Shown here piece after piece: positions 51,924 to 62,524 of a stretch of DNA of 64,000 nt. The stretch comes from Photobacterium iliopiscarium (GTDB lineage Bacteria > Pseudomonadota > Gammaproteobacteria > Enterobacterales > Vibrionaceae): NCBI RefSeq assembly GCF_003026395.1, contig NZ_PYOO01000004.1, forward strand, positions 62,001 through 126,000. The letters are read 5' to 3'. The notes under the pieces are model-generated. The model was not told the origin of the DNA. It saw only the letters and a program-made list of their open reading frames with translations, and did not search any database. How positions within the stretch are numbered: the first letter of the stretch is position 1; each line of letters opens with the position of its first letter. A program made the translations under genes and the position numbers.

Positions 51924-54554
51924 ATGACAGAACATTCTACTGTGACTCAACCTGCGGCAAAATATCGTTCAGACTATCGCTCGCCTGATTACACCATTAC
52001 GGATATCGATCTGACATTTGACCTTCATGATACCAAAACAACAGTTGTTGCCGTTAGTCATGTTGTACGAATGAGCGATCAAACAAATGCTGAATTAGTG
52101 TTAGATGGTGATGATTTAACATTGATCAGTGTGAGTGTGAATGGCCAAGCGTGGTCAGATTACCACCAGCAGTCAGGTCATTTAACGTTGGCAAACCTTC
52201 CTGCTGATTTTGAATTGGCAATCACGACTGAAATTAATCCTGAAGCGAATACGCTACTTGAAGGTCTATATAAGTCAGGTGGTGGTTTTTGTACACAGTG
52301 TGAAGCAGAAGGTTTCCGCCGTATTACGTTCTATTTAGATCGCCCAGATGTTTTAGCGCGTTTTACTACCAAAATTATTGCAGACAAAGCCGCTTTCCCA
52401 TACATGCTAAGTAATGGTAATCGCATTGCAGAAGGTGACCTTGACAACGGTCGCCATTGGGTTCAATGGCAAGACCCATTCCCAAAACCATCGTACTTAT
52501 TTGCACTTGTTGCGGGTGATTTTGATGTATTGCGTGATACATTCACTACCATGAGTGGACGTGATGTTGCGTTAGAGATTTTTGTCGATAAAGGCAATCT
52601 TGATCGTGCTGATTATGCAATGGCATCATTAAAGAACTCAATGAAGTGGGATGAAGAGCGTTTCGGTCTTGAATACGATCTTGATATCTACATGATTGTA
52701 GCAGTTGATTTCTTCAATATGGGTGCGATGGAGAATAAAGGCTTGAATGTCTTTAACTCTAAATTCGTATTAGCAAATCCAAACACGGCAACAGATACTG
52801 ATTATCAAGGCATTGAAGCGGTTATCGGTCATGAATATTTCCACAACTGGACAGGCAACCGTGTTACTTGTCGTGATTGGTTCCAATTAAGCTTAAAAGA
52901 AGGCTTAACGGTTTTCCGTGATCAAGAGTTTTCTTCAGATTTAGGCTCTCGACCTGTTAATCGTATTGCTAATGTACGTATTGTACGTGGTCCTCAATTT
53001 GCTGAAGATCGTGGTCCAATGTCACATCCAATTCGTCCTGAAAAAGTCATTCAGATGAATAACTTCTATACCTTAACCGTGTATGAAAAGGGCAGTGAAG
53101 TGATCCGTATGCTGCATACCTTATTGGGTGAAGAAAATTTCCAAGCAGGTATGAAGCTATACTTTGATCGCCATGATGGTACAGCAGCAACCTGTGATGA
53201 TTTCGCACAAGCAATGGAAGACGCTTCTGGGATTGATTTAAGCCGTTTCCGTCGTTGGTACAGTCAAGCAGGTACACCTGTTGTTAGTGTCTCAACCGTT
53301 TATGATGCATCAGCGAAGAGTTACGCTGTCACTATTAAGCAGCAAACGCTACCAACAGCCGAGCAAGTTGAAAAGCAGCCACTGCATATTCCGTTTGATA
53401 TTGAACTATACAATAGCAAAGGTGAAGTGATTGCCTTACAAATCAATGGCGAAACAGTACATAACGTACTTGATGTAAAAGAAGCCGAGCAAACATTTGT
53501 ATTTGATAATGTTGAAGAACTGCCTGTTATCTCAATGCTACGTGAATTCTCTGCGCCTGTTATTTTAGAATATAACTACACAGACGATGAGTTAATTTTC
53601 TTAATGGTTAATGCATCAAATGAATTTGCTCGTTGGGATGCGGGTCAGATGCTATTGGCTAAATATATTCGTCAAAATGTTGAACAAGTACAACAAGGTC
53701 ACAGTGTAACGTTACCTGATGCTGTAGTTGATGCGTTCCGTGGCGCATTACTGGACGAAAACCTTGATCCCGCTTTCATTGCCGAAATGCTAACGCTGCC
53801 GAGTGAGAATGAAATTGCAGGTTGGTATACCACGGTTGACGTTGATGCGATCAATCAAGTTGTAGGGGCATTTACCCAATTACTTGCTTCTGAAATGGAA
53901 GATGAGTTTAGTGCGATTTATCACAGCTTAACGCAAGATAGTTATAGCTTAGATCATGCGGCAATGGCACAACGCGCACTGCGTAATAAATGTTTGTCAT
54001 ACCTAGCATATACAGCGCAAGGTAATGCATTAGTTGCTGCGCAATATAAAGTGGCTGACAACATGACAGATACGATGGCTGCAATGTCGGCTGCTAATAA
54101 TGCTGAACTTGCTTGTCGTGCAGAACAAATGGCTGATTTTAGCGACAAGTGGAGCCACGATGGTTTAGTGATGGATAAGTGGTTTATGCTGCAAGGCACC
54201 AATCCTGCGGCTGATGCATTAGCAAATGTGCGCCAGACTATGAACCATCCAACATTTAGCCTGAAAAACCCTAACCGTACTCGTAGCTTAGTGGCGGGTT
54301 TCAGTGCTAATAACCCAGTACATTTCCATGCAAAAGACGGTTCTGGTTATGCATTTTTAACTGAAATATTAACGATTCTAAACACCAGCAATCCACAAGT
54401 AGCGGCACGTTTGATTGAGCCTTTACTTAAACTTCGCCAATACGATGCTAACCGTCAACAACTGATGCGTGAGCAACTTGAAAAGTTAGCCGCTATGGAT
54501 AATTTGGCTAAAGACTTGTTTGAAAAAGTACAAAAAACACTTGTTCAAAAATAA
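51924..54554 (+). CDS. pepN: Aminopeptidase N
   Basis: PepN is the main cytoplasmic aminopeptidase, releasing N-terminal residues from peptides. The 876-residue M1 metalloprotease has GAMEN in FFNMGAMENKGLNVF, the zinc site HEYFHNW with the distal Glu in LKEGLTVFRDQEF, and the long helical C-terminal domain. Length typical. Followed by a strong terminator. Confidence 0.97.
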   Translation: MTEHSTVTQPAAKYRSDYRSPDYTITDIDLTFDLHDTKTTVVAVSHVVRMSDQTNAELVLDGDDLTLISVSVNGQAWSDYHQQSGHLTLANLPADFELAITTEINPEANTLLEGLYKSGGGFCTQCEAEGFRRITFYLDRPDVLARFTTKIIADKAAFPYMLSNGNRIAEGDLDNGRHWVQWQDPFPKPSYLFALVAGDFDVLRDTFTTMSGRDVALEIFVDKGNLDRADYAMASLKNSMKWDEERFGLEYDLDIYMIVAVDFFNMGAMENKGLNVFNSKFVLANPNTATDTDYQGIEAVIGHEYFHNWTGNRVTCRDWFQLSLKEGLTVFRDQEFSSDLGSRPVNRIANVRIVRGPQFAEDRGPMSHPIRPEKVIQMNNFYTLTVYEKGSEVIRMLHTLLGEENFQAGMKLYFDRHDGTAATCDDFAQAMEDASGIDLSRFRRWYSQAGTPVVSVSTVYDASAKSYAVTIKQQTLPTAEQVEKQPLHIPFDIELYNSKGEVIALQINGETVHNVLDVKEAEQTFVFDNVEELPVISMLREFSAPVILEYNYTDDELIFLMVNASNEFARWDAGQMLLAKYIRQNVEQVQQGHSVTLPDAVVDAFRGALLDENLDPAFIAEMLTLPSENEIAGWYTTVDVDAINQVVGAFTQLLASEMEDEFSAIYHSLTQDSYSLDHAAMAQRALRNKCLSYLAYTAQGNALVAAQYKVADNMTDTMAAMSAANNAELACRAEQMADFSDKWSHDGLVMDKWFMLQGTNPAADALANVRQTMNHPTFSLKNPNRTRSLVAGFSANNPVHFHAKDGSGYAFLTEILTILNTSNPQVAARLIEPLLKLRQYDANRQQLMREQLEKLAAMDNLAKDLFEKVQKTLVQK

Positions 54555-54584
54555 GTGATTGATGTTTTAACGTGAGTGTAAGCG

Positions 54585-54628
54585 AAAGCCAGTGACTGAT
54601 TGATAATAGTCACTGGCTTTTATTTTAT
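54585..54628 (+). terminator. Terminator of pepN
   Basis: AAAGCCAGTGAC/GTCACTGGCTTT twelve-base perfect stem, then TATTTTAT. Confidence 0.9.
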
Positions 54629-54674
54629 CTTATTTGTTTTAAAGATTTATATAACAACGAATGGGGGATTAGCG

Positions 54675-54893
54675 ATGCGCAGTTTTACGTTTACCATTAA
54701 TATTAGTTACACTCTTTTTTTGCAACACTATGCGGGTGCTGCCAGTAATATGGTGGTTTTAACTGATACTGGCTTAAAGCTTCAACTTCCTGCAATAAGA
54801 CTACGAGGTTTTCTAACTCATGCCGGTATTACAGGAAAATTCCGTGTCATGGTTAATAAGGATAATAAATTTGAGACAATTGAACGCCTTTAA
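54675..54893 (+). CDS. DUF2835 family small protein
   Basis: A 72-residue protein matching DUF2835: an N-terminal MRSFTFTINISY strand, VVLTDTGLKLQLPA, RLRGFLTHAGITGKFRVMV, and ending FETIERL. Present in many gammaproteobacteria beside pepN and pyrD, function unknown; length typical. GGGGGA precedes ATG 54675. Confidence 0.88.
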   Translation: MRSFTFTINISYTLFLQHYAGAASNMVVLTDTGLKLQLPAIRLRGFLTHAGITGKFRVMVNKDNKFETIERL

Positions 54894-55451
54894 TGCTTAT
54901 TTTTGCTTTATTTTATAGGTTATTAAAAATGGCTCAGATAATGATATTGCATGCTATTTGACGACGCCGCCATTGTTTGCCGCCCATAGAATGCCATCAT
55001 TATTTATATTGTTATGATTTATCATGAAAAAATAAAATCAAAATTAAAATAAAAGAGAGGATGCGTTCGCAGTTATTAATGAGAATAGCGGCTTTAAAAT
55101 AATAGCTATAGCAGTAATACACCATCCGTTTACTGAATATTTTATCTACATCTTTTAACGTTAAGGGTTAAAGCATTGGGGTTTTATGTTTAGCGTAAAT
55201 GGGATGTATTAATAGGTAACTATTATGTAAGGTTAATGTTCTTAAATGAGTTGCTTTTCTGAACTATACGAAAACGTTTGCTTTTTGTTGTTATTATTTG
55301 AAATAAACTCTACTTATAACTCATTGTAAATATTGATATAAAATATAAGTCTATGTTTTATTGATAATAATCAAACAAATAGGGATTGTATTTAGCCTTG
55401 TAACTGTGAATAATACCACCCCGTTTACACGGGATTTTTAATGGAGTTATA
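54894..55451. other. Intergenic region and promoter of pyrD
   Basis: About 560 AT-rich bases with no credible ORF. The last 70 bases hold the pyrD promoter and leader hairpin, described separately. Nothing else recognised. Confidence 0.45.
55411..55446 (+). promoter_or_regulatory. pyrD promoter and leader hairpin
   Basis: TAATAC (55411-55416) is a -10 box followed by CACCCC, a run where transcription would start. The next bases CCCGT-TTAC-ACGGG (55420-55433) form a hairpin just before GGAG and ATG 55452. In enterobacteria pyrC and pyrD use this layout: high CTP gives C-started transcripts whose hairpin hinders translation, low CTP shifts the start. Same layout seen here; mechanism inferred. 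Confidence 0.5.
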
Positions 55452-56462
55452 ATGTTATATCGCATCGCACGATCCGCTATTTTCCAGCTGGATGCAGAAA
55501 AAGCACACGACCTCGCTATTCAAAACTTTTCTCGCTTTACTGGCACTCCTCTTGATTTCTTCTATCGTCAACATGTTCCTGAACGTCCTGTTGAAGTTAT
55601 GGGTATTACGTTTAAAAATCCTGTTGGTCTAGCCGCTGGCCTAGATAAGAATGGCGAATGTATTGATGCATTTGGCGCTATGGGGTTTGGTTTTATTGAA
55701 GTTGGTACTGTGACGCCACGTCCTCAGTTGGGTAATGATAAACCGCGTTTATTTCGTTTAATTCCTGCTGAAGGTATTATTAACCGTTTTGGTTTTAATA
55801 ATTTAGGTGTCGATAAACTTGTTGAGAATGTCAAGAAATCGACTTATGACGGTGTTATTGGTATTAACATCGGTAAAAATAAAGACACACCTATTGAAAA
55901 GGGTGCTGAAGACTATTTAATCTGTATGGAAAAGGTCTATCAGTACGCTGGCTATATTGCGGTTAACATCTCCTCACCAAACACACCGGGATTACGTTCG
56001 CTACAATATGGCGAAGCATTAGATGATCTATTATCACAGCTAAAACAAAAACAAATCGAGCTTGCTGAATTACATGGTAAGTATGTTCCGTTAGCTCTTA
56101 AGATTGCCCCTGATCTTGATGATGATGAAATTGTTCAGGTTTGTGAATCTCTTATTCGTCATAATATTGATGGCGTTATTGGTACGAATACCACATTGGA
56201 TCGTACCTTGGTTGAAGGCATGGATCATTGTGATGAAATGGGAGGCTTAAGTGGTCGTCCATTACAAAATAAGAGTACTGACGTTATCCGTAAAATGGCG
56301 ATTGCCCTTAATGGTGCATTACCAATTATTGGTGTCGGTGGTATTGATTCAGCAGTCTCTGCGCGTGAAAAAATTCAAGCCGGTGCGCAATTAGTTCAAG
56401 TCTATACGGGCTTTATTTACCACGGACCACGTTTAGTTAAAGACATTGTTAACGGTCTTTAA
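55452..56462 (+). CDS. pyrD: Dihydroorotate dehydrogenase, class 2
   Basis: PyrD oxidises dihydroorotate to orotate with quinone as acceptor at the inner membrane. The 336-residue FMN enzyme has the N-terminal membrane-binding helices of class 2, [29 protein letters not shown] with the catalytic Ser, and [16 protein letters not shown] near the end. Length as in E. coli. Leader hairpin and terminator are listed separately. Confidence 0.97.
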   Translation: MLYRIARSAIFQLDAEKAHDLAIQNFSRFTGTPLDFFYRQHVPERPVEVMGITFKNPVGLAAGLDKNGECIDAFGAMGFGFIEVGTVTPRPQLGNDKPRLFRLIPAEGIINRFGFNNLGVDKLVENVKKSTYDGVIGINIGKNKDTPIEKGAEDYLICMEKVYQYAGYIAVNISSPNTPGLRSLQYGEALDDLLSQLKQKQIELAELHGKYVPLALKIAPDLDDDEIVQVCESLIRHNIDGVIGTNTTLDRTLVEGMDHCDEMGGLSGRPLQNKSTDVIRKMAIALNGALPIIGVGGIDSAVSAREKIQAGAQLVQVYTGFIYHGPRLVKDIVNGL

Positions 56463-56502
56463 TATAAACGGTTAAGTTCATCATACAATTATTATTGATA
56501 AG

Positions 56503-56536
56503 CCAAATTGGATCATGCATTCAATTTGGTTTTTTT
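56503..56536 (+). terminator. Terminator of pyrD
   Basis: CCAAATTG/CAATTTGG with an eleven-base loop, then seven T. Confidence 0.9.
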
Positions 56537-56674
56537 ATTGCTATGAATTAAAAAATAATAAAACTACACAATTAAGAAAAGATTATCTCTCTCATTTTTC
56601 CCCTTTTAATTTGTCATCTGTGAAGTAAAATTTTATCTATAATTGTTGATATAGAGTAAGAGAGCGAGGGAGCT

Positions 56675-57217
56675 ATGCTAAATCCAGATAATTCTTGGTA
56701 CTGGCGGTTTGATATAAAGCGCAATATGTTGATGCTTGAGCTTGGCAATGAATTATTATTTTGTGTTTCTATACCAACAAAAAAATTAGTTGAAGAAGCT
56801 CGGTCAATATCAAAGCAAGTCTTTACGGTAACGGATGTTGCTGCTTACCAAGCGTTTAAAGAAGGGATGGATGCATTAACACTCTCTGATGCTCGTAAAT
56901 CTGAATTGGCATTAAATGCTGTTGCTACGTATCGTTTTCAAAAACCGATGATGACCAAAAGTTGGTTTTTTACGCCGCAAGTGGGGGCTGATCCTCATTG
57001 GGGTGAAGTTGTTATGTTACAAACGGATCATGGCCGTGCTCGTTTTATTGTTGTTGAAAATGACGGCAATTCAAGTCTTTGTATGTTAGCTGATGTGACG
57101 CCAATAGCATTAGATAATAATAAGGTAATGAATTTTTCTGATACGATCCGTGTAATGAATAATCGAATGACATCCTATTTAGGCACTAAGCCCATCAACT
57201 TTGCTTTAGTAGGGTAA
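56675..57217 (+). CDS. zapC: Cell division protein ZapC
   Basis: ZapC bundles FtsZ polymers and stabilises the division ring. The 180-residue protein begins MLNPDNSWYWRFD and contains WFFTPQVGADPHWGEVVML and the end part with MTSYLG, marks of the family. Length matches E. coli ZapC. The place between pyrD and rlmL is conserved. AGCGAGGGAG precedes the ATG. Confidence 0.92.
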   Translation: MLNPDNSWYWRFDIKRNMLMLELGNELLFCVSIPTKKLVEEARSISKQVFTVTDVAAYQAFKEGMDALTLSDARKSELALNAVATYRFQKPMMTKSWFFTPQVGADPHWGEVVMLQTDHGRARFIVVENDGNSSLCMLADVTPIALDNNKVMNFSDTIRVMNNRMTSYLGTKPINFALVG

Positions 57218-57269
57218 GGAATAGTATTTTCGTTATTCTCTATCTTCTCTAGTGAGTTGTTTTAAAATA

Positions 57270-57341
57270 CTTCATCACTTCATCACTTCATCACTTCATC
57301 ACTTCATCACTTCATCACTTCATCACTTCATCACTTCATCA
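57270..57341 (+). repeat. Tandem repeat, nine perfect copies of CTTCATCA
   Basis: Exactly nine uninterrupted 8-base units right after zapC. Eight is not a multiple of three, so a reading frame across it would shift with copy number. Such arrays slip during replication and vary between strains. Confidence 0.95.
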
Positions 57342-58184
57342 TCTATCTTCTATAATAATGTGATCCTATTCCTATTTTTCTATTGTCCCTGCTTTGTTTA
57401 CATTTTTATCACGGTTATTAGCTTGGTTTGGTTTGTTGTAGATTAATGAATGGCTATACCGTTCTAGCTGCAAGCCATCATTTCTTAATATCGCCATATT
57501 GACTGGTATCTCTCACTATTTAGCCTTGTTCTTATTTCATCGATGACCTTGTTAGTTTGCTGGTGGTTTTGATTAAATTGCGCCAAAAAAGTGATATTAG
57601 TATCAATAGCTGTGTGATCTATCTCAAAAAAATGATCATTGTAGTCTGAAAAATAAGCAATATAGAGATGGATATACTTAAATAACATCCCTTTATTGCT
57701 ACGAATAACCTTATTATTTATCTGTTAATTTCCTTATTTCAAAGACACTAAGTCTGTTGTCTAAAAATAGTGCGCTTAATTATTCCAATTATTCCAATTA
57801 ATGATTTTAAGGGGGGTTTCTGCTTTGTATTAACCTTGGTTTTATGGTGAATTGAAGATGCTTGGTTGATTATTTCTTTTATAATCAAAATGTTAAATAT
57901 TGTCTCTGTGTGAGGATAATGTATTGTAAGGTGTTTTTATTAAACATAAATCGTTAAATTGAGCCATATTGTTTCCATGTGGCGCTAATGGTGTTTGTGA
58001 TAGAACGAATGATTTGCTAGTAAAAAGATGCGCTGGATTTGTGTTCAAAAAAGGGGGTTGAAAGGCCTATCAGTTATCAAAGGCTGTTTTTTTCATCTAA
58101 TTAACAAATTGATTGTGGTAAAAACGAGGTATTTAATGTGATTTCAGTTATAATTCGACGCAATATTAGTGTGAAAAGAACGCC
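57342..58184. other. Long intergenic region between zapC and rlmL
   Basis: About 840 bases with no well supported gene. A minus-strand frame at 57485-57688 (67 codons, coding-like in its second half) has only a ribosome site touching its ATG and is not called. The right end holds the rlmL promoter. Confidence 0.4.
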
Positions 58185-60323
58185 ATGAATCAATATTTAG
58201 CGATTACTTCCCGCGGCCTAGAAAACTTGCTTGCGGATGAACTAGAACAATTAGGTGCACAAGATATTCAAGTTGTGCATGCCGGTGTCCGTTTTAAAGC
58301 CGATCAAGCAATGGCTTATCGTTGCTGTCTATGGACACGTATTTCATCTCGAATCATCCAAGTGTTGAGTGAGTTTAATGTCCGTGATGATATGGACTTA
58401 TACTTAGGTGCAACGGCAATTAATTGGATGAGCCACTTTGATAGCAATACGCGTATTGTGGTTGATTTCAATGGTACTAACCGTGAAATCCGTAATAGCC
58501 AATACGGCGCAATGAAAATCAAAGATGCGATTGTTGACCGCTTTACTAAAGCTGATCTTCGTCGCCCAAATATCGATCGTGAAAATCCAGATCTACGTAT
58601 TCATATGCGTCTTTCTGGTGAGAAAGGTATTCTTGGCCTAGATATGGCTGGTAGCGGTTTACACCAACGTGGCTACCGTAGTGAAGCCGGTCGTGCGCCA
58701 TTACGTGAAACACATGCTGCTGCATTAGTGATGAAAAGTGGCTGGACACCAGAAACTGCATTGTTAGATCCAATGTGTGGTTCTGGTACGTTAGTCATTG
58801 AAGCTGCAATGATAGCGGCTGATATTGCACCCGGCCTTAAACGTAAGCGTTGGGGCTTTGAGTCAATTAAAGACTTTGACAAAGAAGCATGGTTAGAGAT
58901 TCATGCTGAAGCGACAGTGAAAGCGCGTCGTGGTCCTTCAAAAGTAACGACAAAATTCTTTGGTCGTGAAATGGATCAACGTGTATTAGCGATTGCTCGT
59001 GATAATGCGGGTCGTGCTGGTGTTAAAGGTTTGATTGATTTTGCCTACGGTGATGCAACACAACTGATTCGCCCAGAAGGATTTGAAACAGGCATCATTC
59101 TTTGTAACCCTCCTTACGGTGAGCGTTTAGGAACAACATCTGAACTTATCTCATTGTATAAAGAGTTTGGTAACCGTTTGAAACTTGCCTTTGAAGGTTC
59201 AGTTGCGGCTATCTACTCTGGCTCTAATGAATTGCTAAGTTGTATGCGTATGCGTGCAGATAAACAATTTAAATTAAGTAATGGTGCTCTTGATTGTGTA
59301 CTTAAAACATACTTAATTACTTCGGGTAGTGTTAAGAAAGAAGAAGGCGAAGAAGAAGGCGTTATCGTTCAAGAAGACGTTGCTCCTGATTTTGCTAACC
59401 GCTTAAAGAAAAACATCGCTAAGTTAGGTAAATGGGCTAAGCGTGAAGGCGTGGATTGTTACCGTATTTATGATGCGGATTTACCTAACTACAATGCCGC
59501 TATCGATAAATACAATGATTACCTCATCATTCAAGAATACGCAGCACCAAAGACGGTTTCTGAAGAAACAGCACGTCGTCGTATTATGGATGTATTACGT
59601 GCCACGATTGAAGTAACAGGCGTTGAGCCAAATAAAGTTATTTTAAAAGTGCGTGAACGTCAAAAAGGCCGTAATCAATATCAAAAGCTATCAAGTGCAG
59701 AACGTCACATGACAGTGGATGAATACGGTATTAAGTTTAAAGTAAATCTTTATGACTACCTTGATACAGGTCTATTCTTAGATCACCGCATTACGCGTCG
59801 TATGATTGGTCAAATGGCAGCAGGTAAAGATTTCCTTAACTTGTTTGCTTATACTGGTTCTGCAACGGTTCATGCAGCAGTAGGTGGCGCTAAATCAACA
59901 ACAACAGTTGATATGTCGAATACTTACTTGCGTTGGGCTCAAGAGAACATGGAGCTTAATAACCAAGTAGGTGATCAACATGAGTTTGTTCAAGCTGACT
60001 GTCTGCAATGGTTACAAGAAGTTGATGATACGTTTGATCTGATCTTTATCGATCCACCAACGTTCTCAAACTCTAAGCGTATGAAGCAGACGTTTGACAT
60101 TGAACGTGATCACATCATGTTGATGGAAAATCTAAAACGTATGTTACGTCCAGAAGGACAAATTATATTTTCTAACAACAAGCGTCATTTCAAGATGGAT
60201 CTTGAAAAACTGACTGAACTTGGCCTACAAGCGAAGAATATTTCAGATAAGACCTTACCAATTGATTTCGCTAAAAATAAGCAAATCCATAACTGTTGGA
60301 TTATTACCCACAAGGAAGACTAA
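58185..60323 (+). CDS. rlmL: Bifunctional 23S rRNA methyltransferase RlmKL
   Basis: The protein methylates G2445 (m2G) and G2069 (m7G) of 23S rRNA. The 712 residues hold a THUMP domain, the first methyltransferase domain ([31 protein letters not shown]) and the second ([32 protein letters not shown]). Length as in E. coli. Its stop codon abuts the start of the glutaredoxin-like gene, so a three-gene unit with uup is likely. Confidence 0.96.
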   Translation: MNQYLAITSRGLENLLADELEQLGAQDIQVVHAGVRFKADQAMAYRCCLWTRISSRIIQVLSEFNVRDDMDLYLGATAINWMSHFDSNTRIVVDFNGTNREIRNSQYGAMKIKDAIVDRFTKADLRRPNIDRENPDLRIHMRLSGEKGILGLDMAGSGLHQRGYRSEAGRAPLRETHAAALVMKSGWTPETALLDPMCGSGTLVIEAAMIAADIAPGLKRKRWGFESIKDFDKEAWLEIHAEATVKARRGPSKVTTKFFGREMDQRVLAIARDNAGRAGVKGLIDFAYGDATQLIRPEGFETGIILCNPPYGERLGTTSELISLYKEFGNRLKLAFEGSVAAIYSGSNELLSCMRMRADKQFKLSNGALDCVLKTYLITSGSVKKEEGEEEGVIVQEDVAPDFANRLKKNIAKLGKWAKREGVDCYRIYDADLPNYNAAIDKYNDYLIIQEYAAPKTVSEETARRRIMDVLRATIEVTGVEPNKVILKVRERQKGRNQYQKLSSAERHMTVDEYGIKFKVNLYDYLDTGLFLDHRITRRMIGQMAAGKDFLNLFAYTGSATVHAAVGGAKSTTTVDMSNTYLRWAQENMELNNQVGDQHEFVQADCLQWLQEVDDTFDLIFIDPPTFSNSKRMKQTFDIERDHIMLMENLKRMLRPEGQIIFSNNKRHFKMDLEKLTELGLQAKNISDKTLPIDFAKNKQIHNCWIITHKED

Positions 60324-60584
60324 GTGTTAATCACACTTTATAGCACACAAGGATGTCATCTCTGCGAGCAAGCTTATGGTTTGCTGGTGGAGATGGAAGT
60401 GCAGCATCAAGTAAGCATTGTTGATATTACTGTTAATGATGCTTTATTTTCTCGTTACGGTGTAACTACTCCCGTACTCTCAATTCCAAATCATGATGAT
60501 CTCACTATGTCGGCGCCAGAACTTCATTGGCCATTTGACCGAAATAGGTTAGCAGCATGGTTAACTACTTATAAGCTTGGTTAA
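60324..60584 (+). CDS. Glutaredoxin-like protein (DUF836 type)
   Basis: An 86-residue thioredoxin-fold protein with the redox motif GCHLCEQAYGLL near the N-terminus (CxxC), VTTPVLSIPN with the cis-Pro, and WPFDRNRLAAWL. Begins at GTG 60324 with no gap after rlmL, so it is translated by coupling. Likely a small disulfide or Fe-S helper; partner unknown. Confidence 0.85.
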   Translation: MLITLYSTQGCHLCEQAYGLLVEMEVQHQVSIVDITVNDALFSRYGVTTPVLSIPNHDDLTMSAPELHWPFDRNRLAAWLTTYKLG

Positions 60585-60590
60585 AATAAG

Positions 60591-62513
60591 ATGGCACTAA
60601 TTAAAATCAGTAATGCTCAACTAGCCTATGGCGATCATGCATTACTTGATAAAGCAGAATTTCTTCTTCATTCTCATGAACGTGTGTGTTTAGTGGGCCG
60701 TAATGGTGCAGGTAAATCAACGTTAATGAAAGTAATTGCTGGTGAAGTATTACTTGATGATGGCAGCGTTCAACGTCAAAACGAGCTGGTGGTTTCACGC
60801 TTAGAACAAGATCCACCACGTAATGCTGAAGGCTCAGTCTTTGACTATGTTGCTGAAGGTCTTGCTGATGCTGGTCGTGTATTACGTGAATACCATCATC
60901 AGTTAGATTTAGTGACAGAAGATCCAAGTGAAGCAAATATTAATAAGCTAGCGCGTATTCAAGAACAAGTAGACCATCATAATGGTTGGCAGCTTGATAC
61001 ACGTATTGCCGCAGTATTAGAAAGTTTAAAACTTGAACCAACTGTATTATTAACAGATCTCTCTGGTGGTTGGCAGCGTAAAGCCGCACTTGCTCGTGCA
61101 CTAGTGTGTAATCCAGATATCCTATTATTGGATGAGCCAACGAACCACCTTGATGTAACAACCATTGAATGGCTAGAAGGTTTCCTAAAAGACTTCCGTG
61201 GTTCAATCATCTTTATTTCTCACGACCGTGCATTTATTCGTTCAATGGCAACACGCATTGTCGATCTTGATCGTGGCCAATTAACGTCTTTCCCTGGTGA
61301 CTACGAAGGTTACCTTGATGGCAAAGAAGAGATGCTACGTGTTGAAGCAGAGCAAAACTCATTATTTGATAAGAAACTCGCACAAGAAGAAGTGTGGATC
61401 CGTCAAGGTGTTAAAGCCCGTCGTACGCGTAATGAAGGTCGTGTTCGTGCATTGAAAGAATTACGTAACGAACGTAGCGATCGTCGTGACGTTGTTGGTA
61501 AAGCCGATATGCAGCTACAAGATGCGAACCGTTCAGGTAAGATTGTCTTTGAAGCGAAAAACATCAGTTATAGTTACGGTAATAAGCCAATTGTTAATGA
61601 TTTTAGCTTTAACGTAATGCGTGGCGATCGTATCGCATTAATTGGCGCGAATGGTTGTGGTAAGAGTACGCTAATCAAGGTCATGCTTGATCAACTGCAA
61701 GTAACCGGTGGTGATTTCCATTGTGGTACTAAATTAGAAGTTGCTTACTTTGACCAATATCGTGAAATTCTAGATCCAGAAAAAACAGTAATCGATAACC
61801 TTGCTGATGGTAAGCAAGAAGTAACCATTAATGGTAAAACACGCCATGCATTAGGTTACCTACAAGATTTCTTATTCCACCCACGTCGTGCTCGTACACC
61901 GGTTAAAGCATTGTCTGGTGGTGAGAAAAACCGTCTACTATTGGCGAAATTGTTCCTTAAACCAAATAACTTATTGGTTCTCGATGAACCAACAAACGAT
62001 CTAGATATCGAAACATTGGAACTTTTGGAAGATATTCTTGCCAATTATCAAGGGACATTGCTTTTAGTAAGTCACGATCGTCAATTTGTTGATAATACTG
62101 TGACTACAAGCTGGATTTTTGAAGGCGATGGTGTTGTTAACGAATACGTTGGCGGTTACCATGATGCCCAATCTCAGCGTGCAAATTCTTATGCTAATCA
62201 AGCGAAAGAGCAGGCAGCTCAAATTGAATTAGCAAAAAAGAAAAAAGCAGAACAAGAACAAAAGCAGCAACAAGAAACACCAAAACGCGTAGGTAAGAAG
62301 CTATCTTTTACACTTCAACATGAGTTAGCTGCTTTACCGAAAAAAATTGAAGACTTAGAAAATGAAATCGCAAAATTGCAGGCACTCGTTAATGATCCTG
62401 CGTTCTTCTCGGATCCGAAGAATGATACTCAAGCGACGCTAACAGCTTTAACTAAGCTTGAAGCAGAATTTGAAGTTGCATTTGAACGATGGGAAGAGCT
62501 GGACGCGATGTAA
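60591..62513 (+). CDS. uup: ABC-F ATPase Uup
   Basis: A 640-residue soluble ABC-F protein with two ATPase domains (Walker A GRNGAGKST and GANGCGKST; signatures LSGGWQRKA and LSGGEKNR; Walker B LLLDEPTNHLD and LVLDEPTNDLD), the inter-domain linker and the C-terminal coiled-coil (KKKAEQEQKQQQE). Uup acts on stalled ribosomes and in limiting precise transposon excision. It follows the glutaredoxin-like gene by six bases and probably shares its transcript. Confidence 0.95.
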   Translation: MALIKISNAQLAYGDHALLDKAEFLLHSHERVCLVGRNGAGKSTLMKVIAGEVLLDDGSVQRQNELVVSRLEQDPPRNAEGSVFDYVAEGLADAGRVLREYHHQLDLVTEDPSEANINKLARIQEQVDHHNGWQLDTRIAAVLESLKLEPTVLLTDLSGGWQRKAALARALVCNPDILLLDEPTNHLDVTTIEWLEGFLKDFRGSIIFISHDRAFIRSMATRIVDLDRGQLTSFPGDYEGYLDGKEEMLRVEAEQNSLFDKKLAQEEVWIRQGVKARRTRNEGRVRALKELRNERSDRRDVVGKADMQLQDANRSGKIVFEAKNISYSYGNKPIVNDFSFNVMRGDRIALIGANGCGKSTLIKVMLDQLQVTGGDFHCGTKLEVAYFDQYREILDPEKTVIDNLADGKQEVTINGKTRHALGYLQDFLFHPRRARTPVKALSGGEKNRLLLAKLFLKPNNLLVLDEPTNDLDIETLELLEDILANYQGTLLLVSHDRQFVDNTVTTSWIFEGDGVVNEYVGGYHDAQSQRANSYANQAKEQAAQIELAKKKKAEQEQKQQQETPKRVGKKLSFTLQHELAALPKKIEDLENEIAKLQALVNDPAFFSDPKNDTQATLTALTKLEAEFEVAFERWEELDAM

Positions 62514-62524
62514 AAGGAATCCTA

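Noticed and set aside
57270-57341. CRISPR array
   Set aside because: Units are 8 bases with no spacers; it is a simple tandem repeat.
57252-57446. Plus-strand frame across the 8-base repeats
   Set aside because: It is only a translation of the tandem repeat followed by hydrophobic noise, without a ribosome site.
57485-57688. Minus-strand frame of 67 codons between zapC and rlmL
   Set aside because: Partly coding-like, but the purine run touches the ATG and no family is recognised; not enough support for a call.
60607-61210. Minus-strand frames opposite uup
   Set aside because: They are shadows of the strongly coding plus-strand gene, with repeated His/Leu-rich composition and no start signals.
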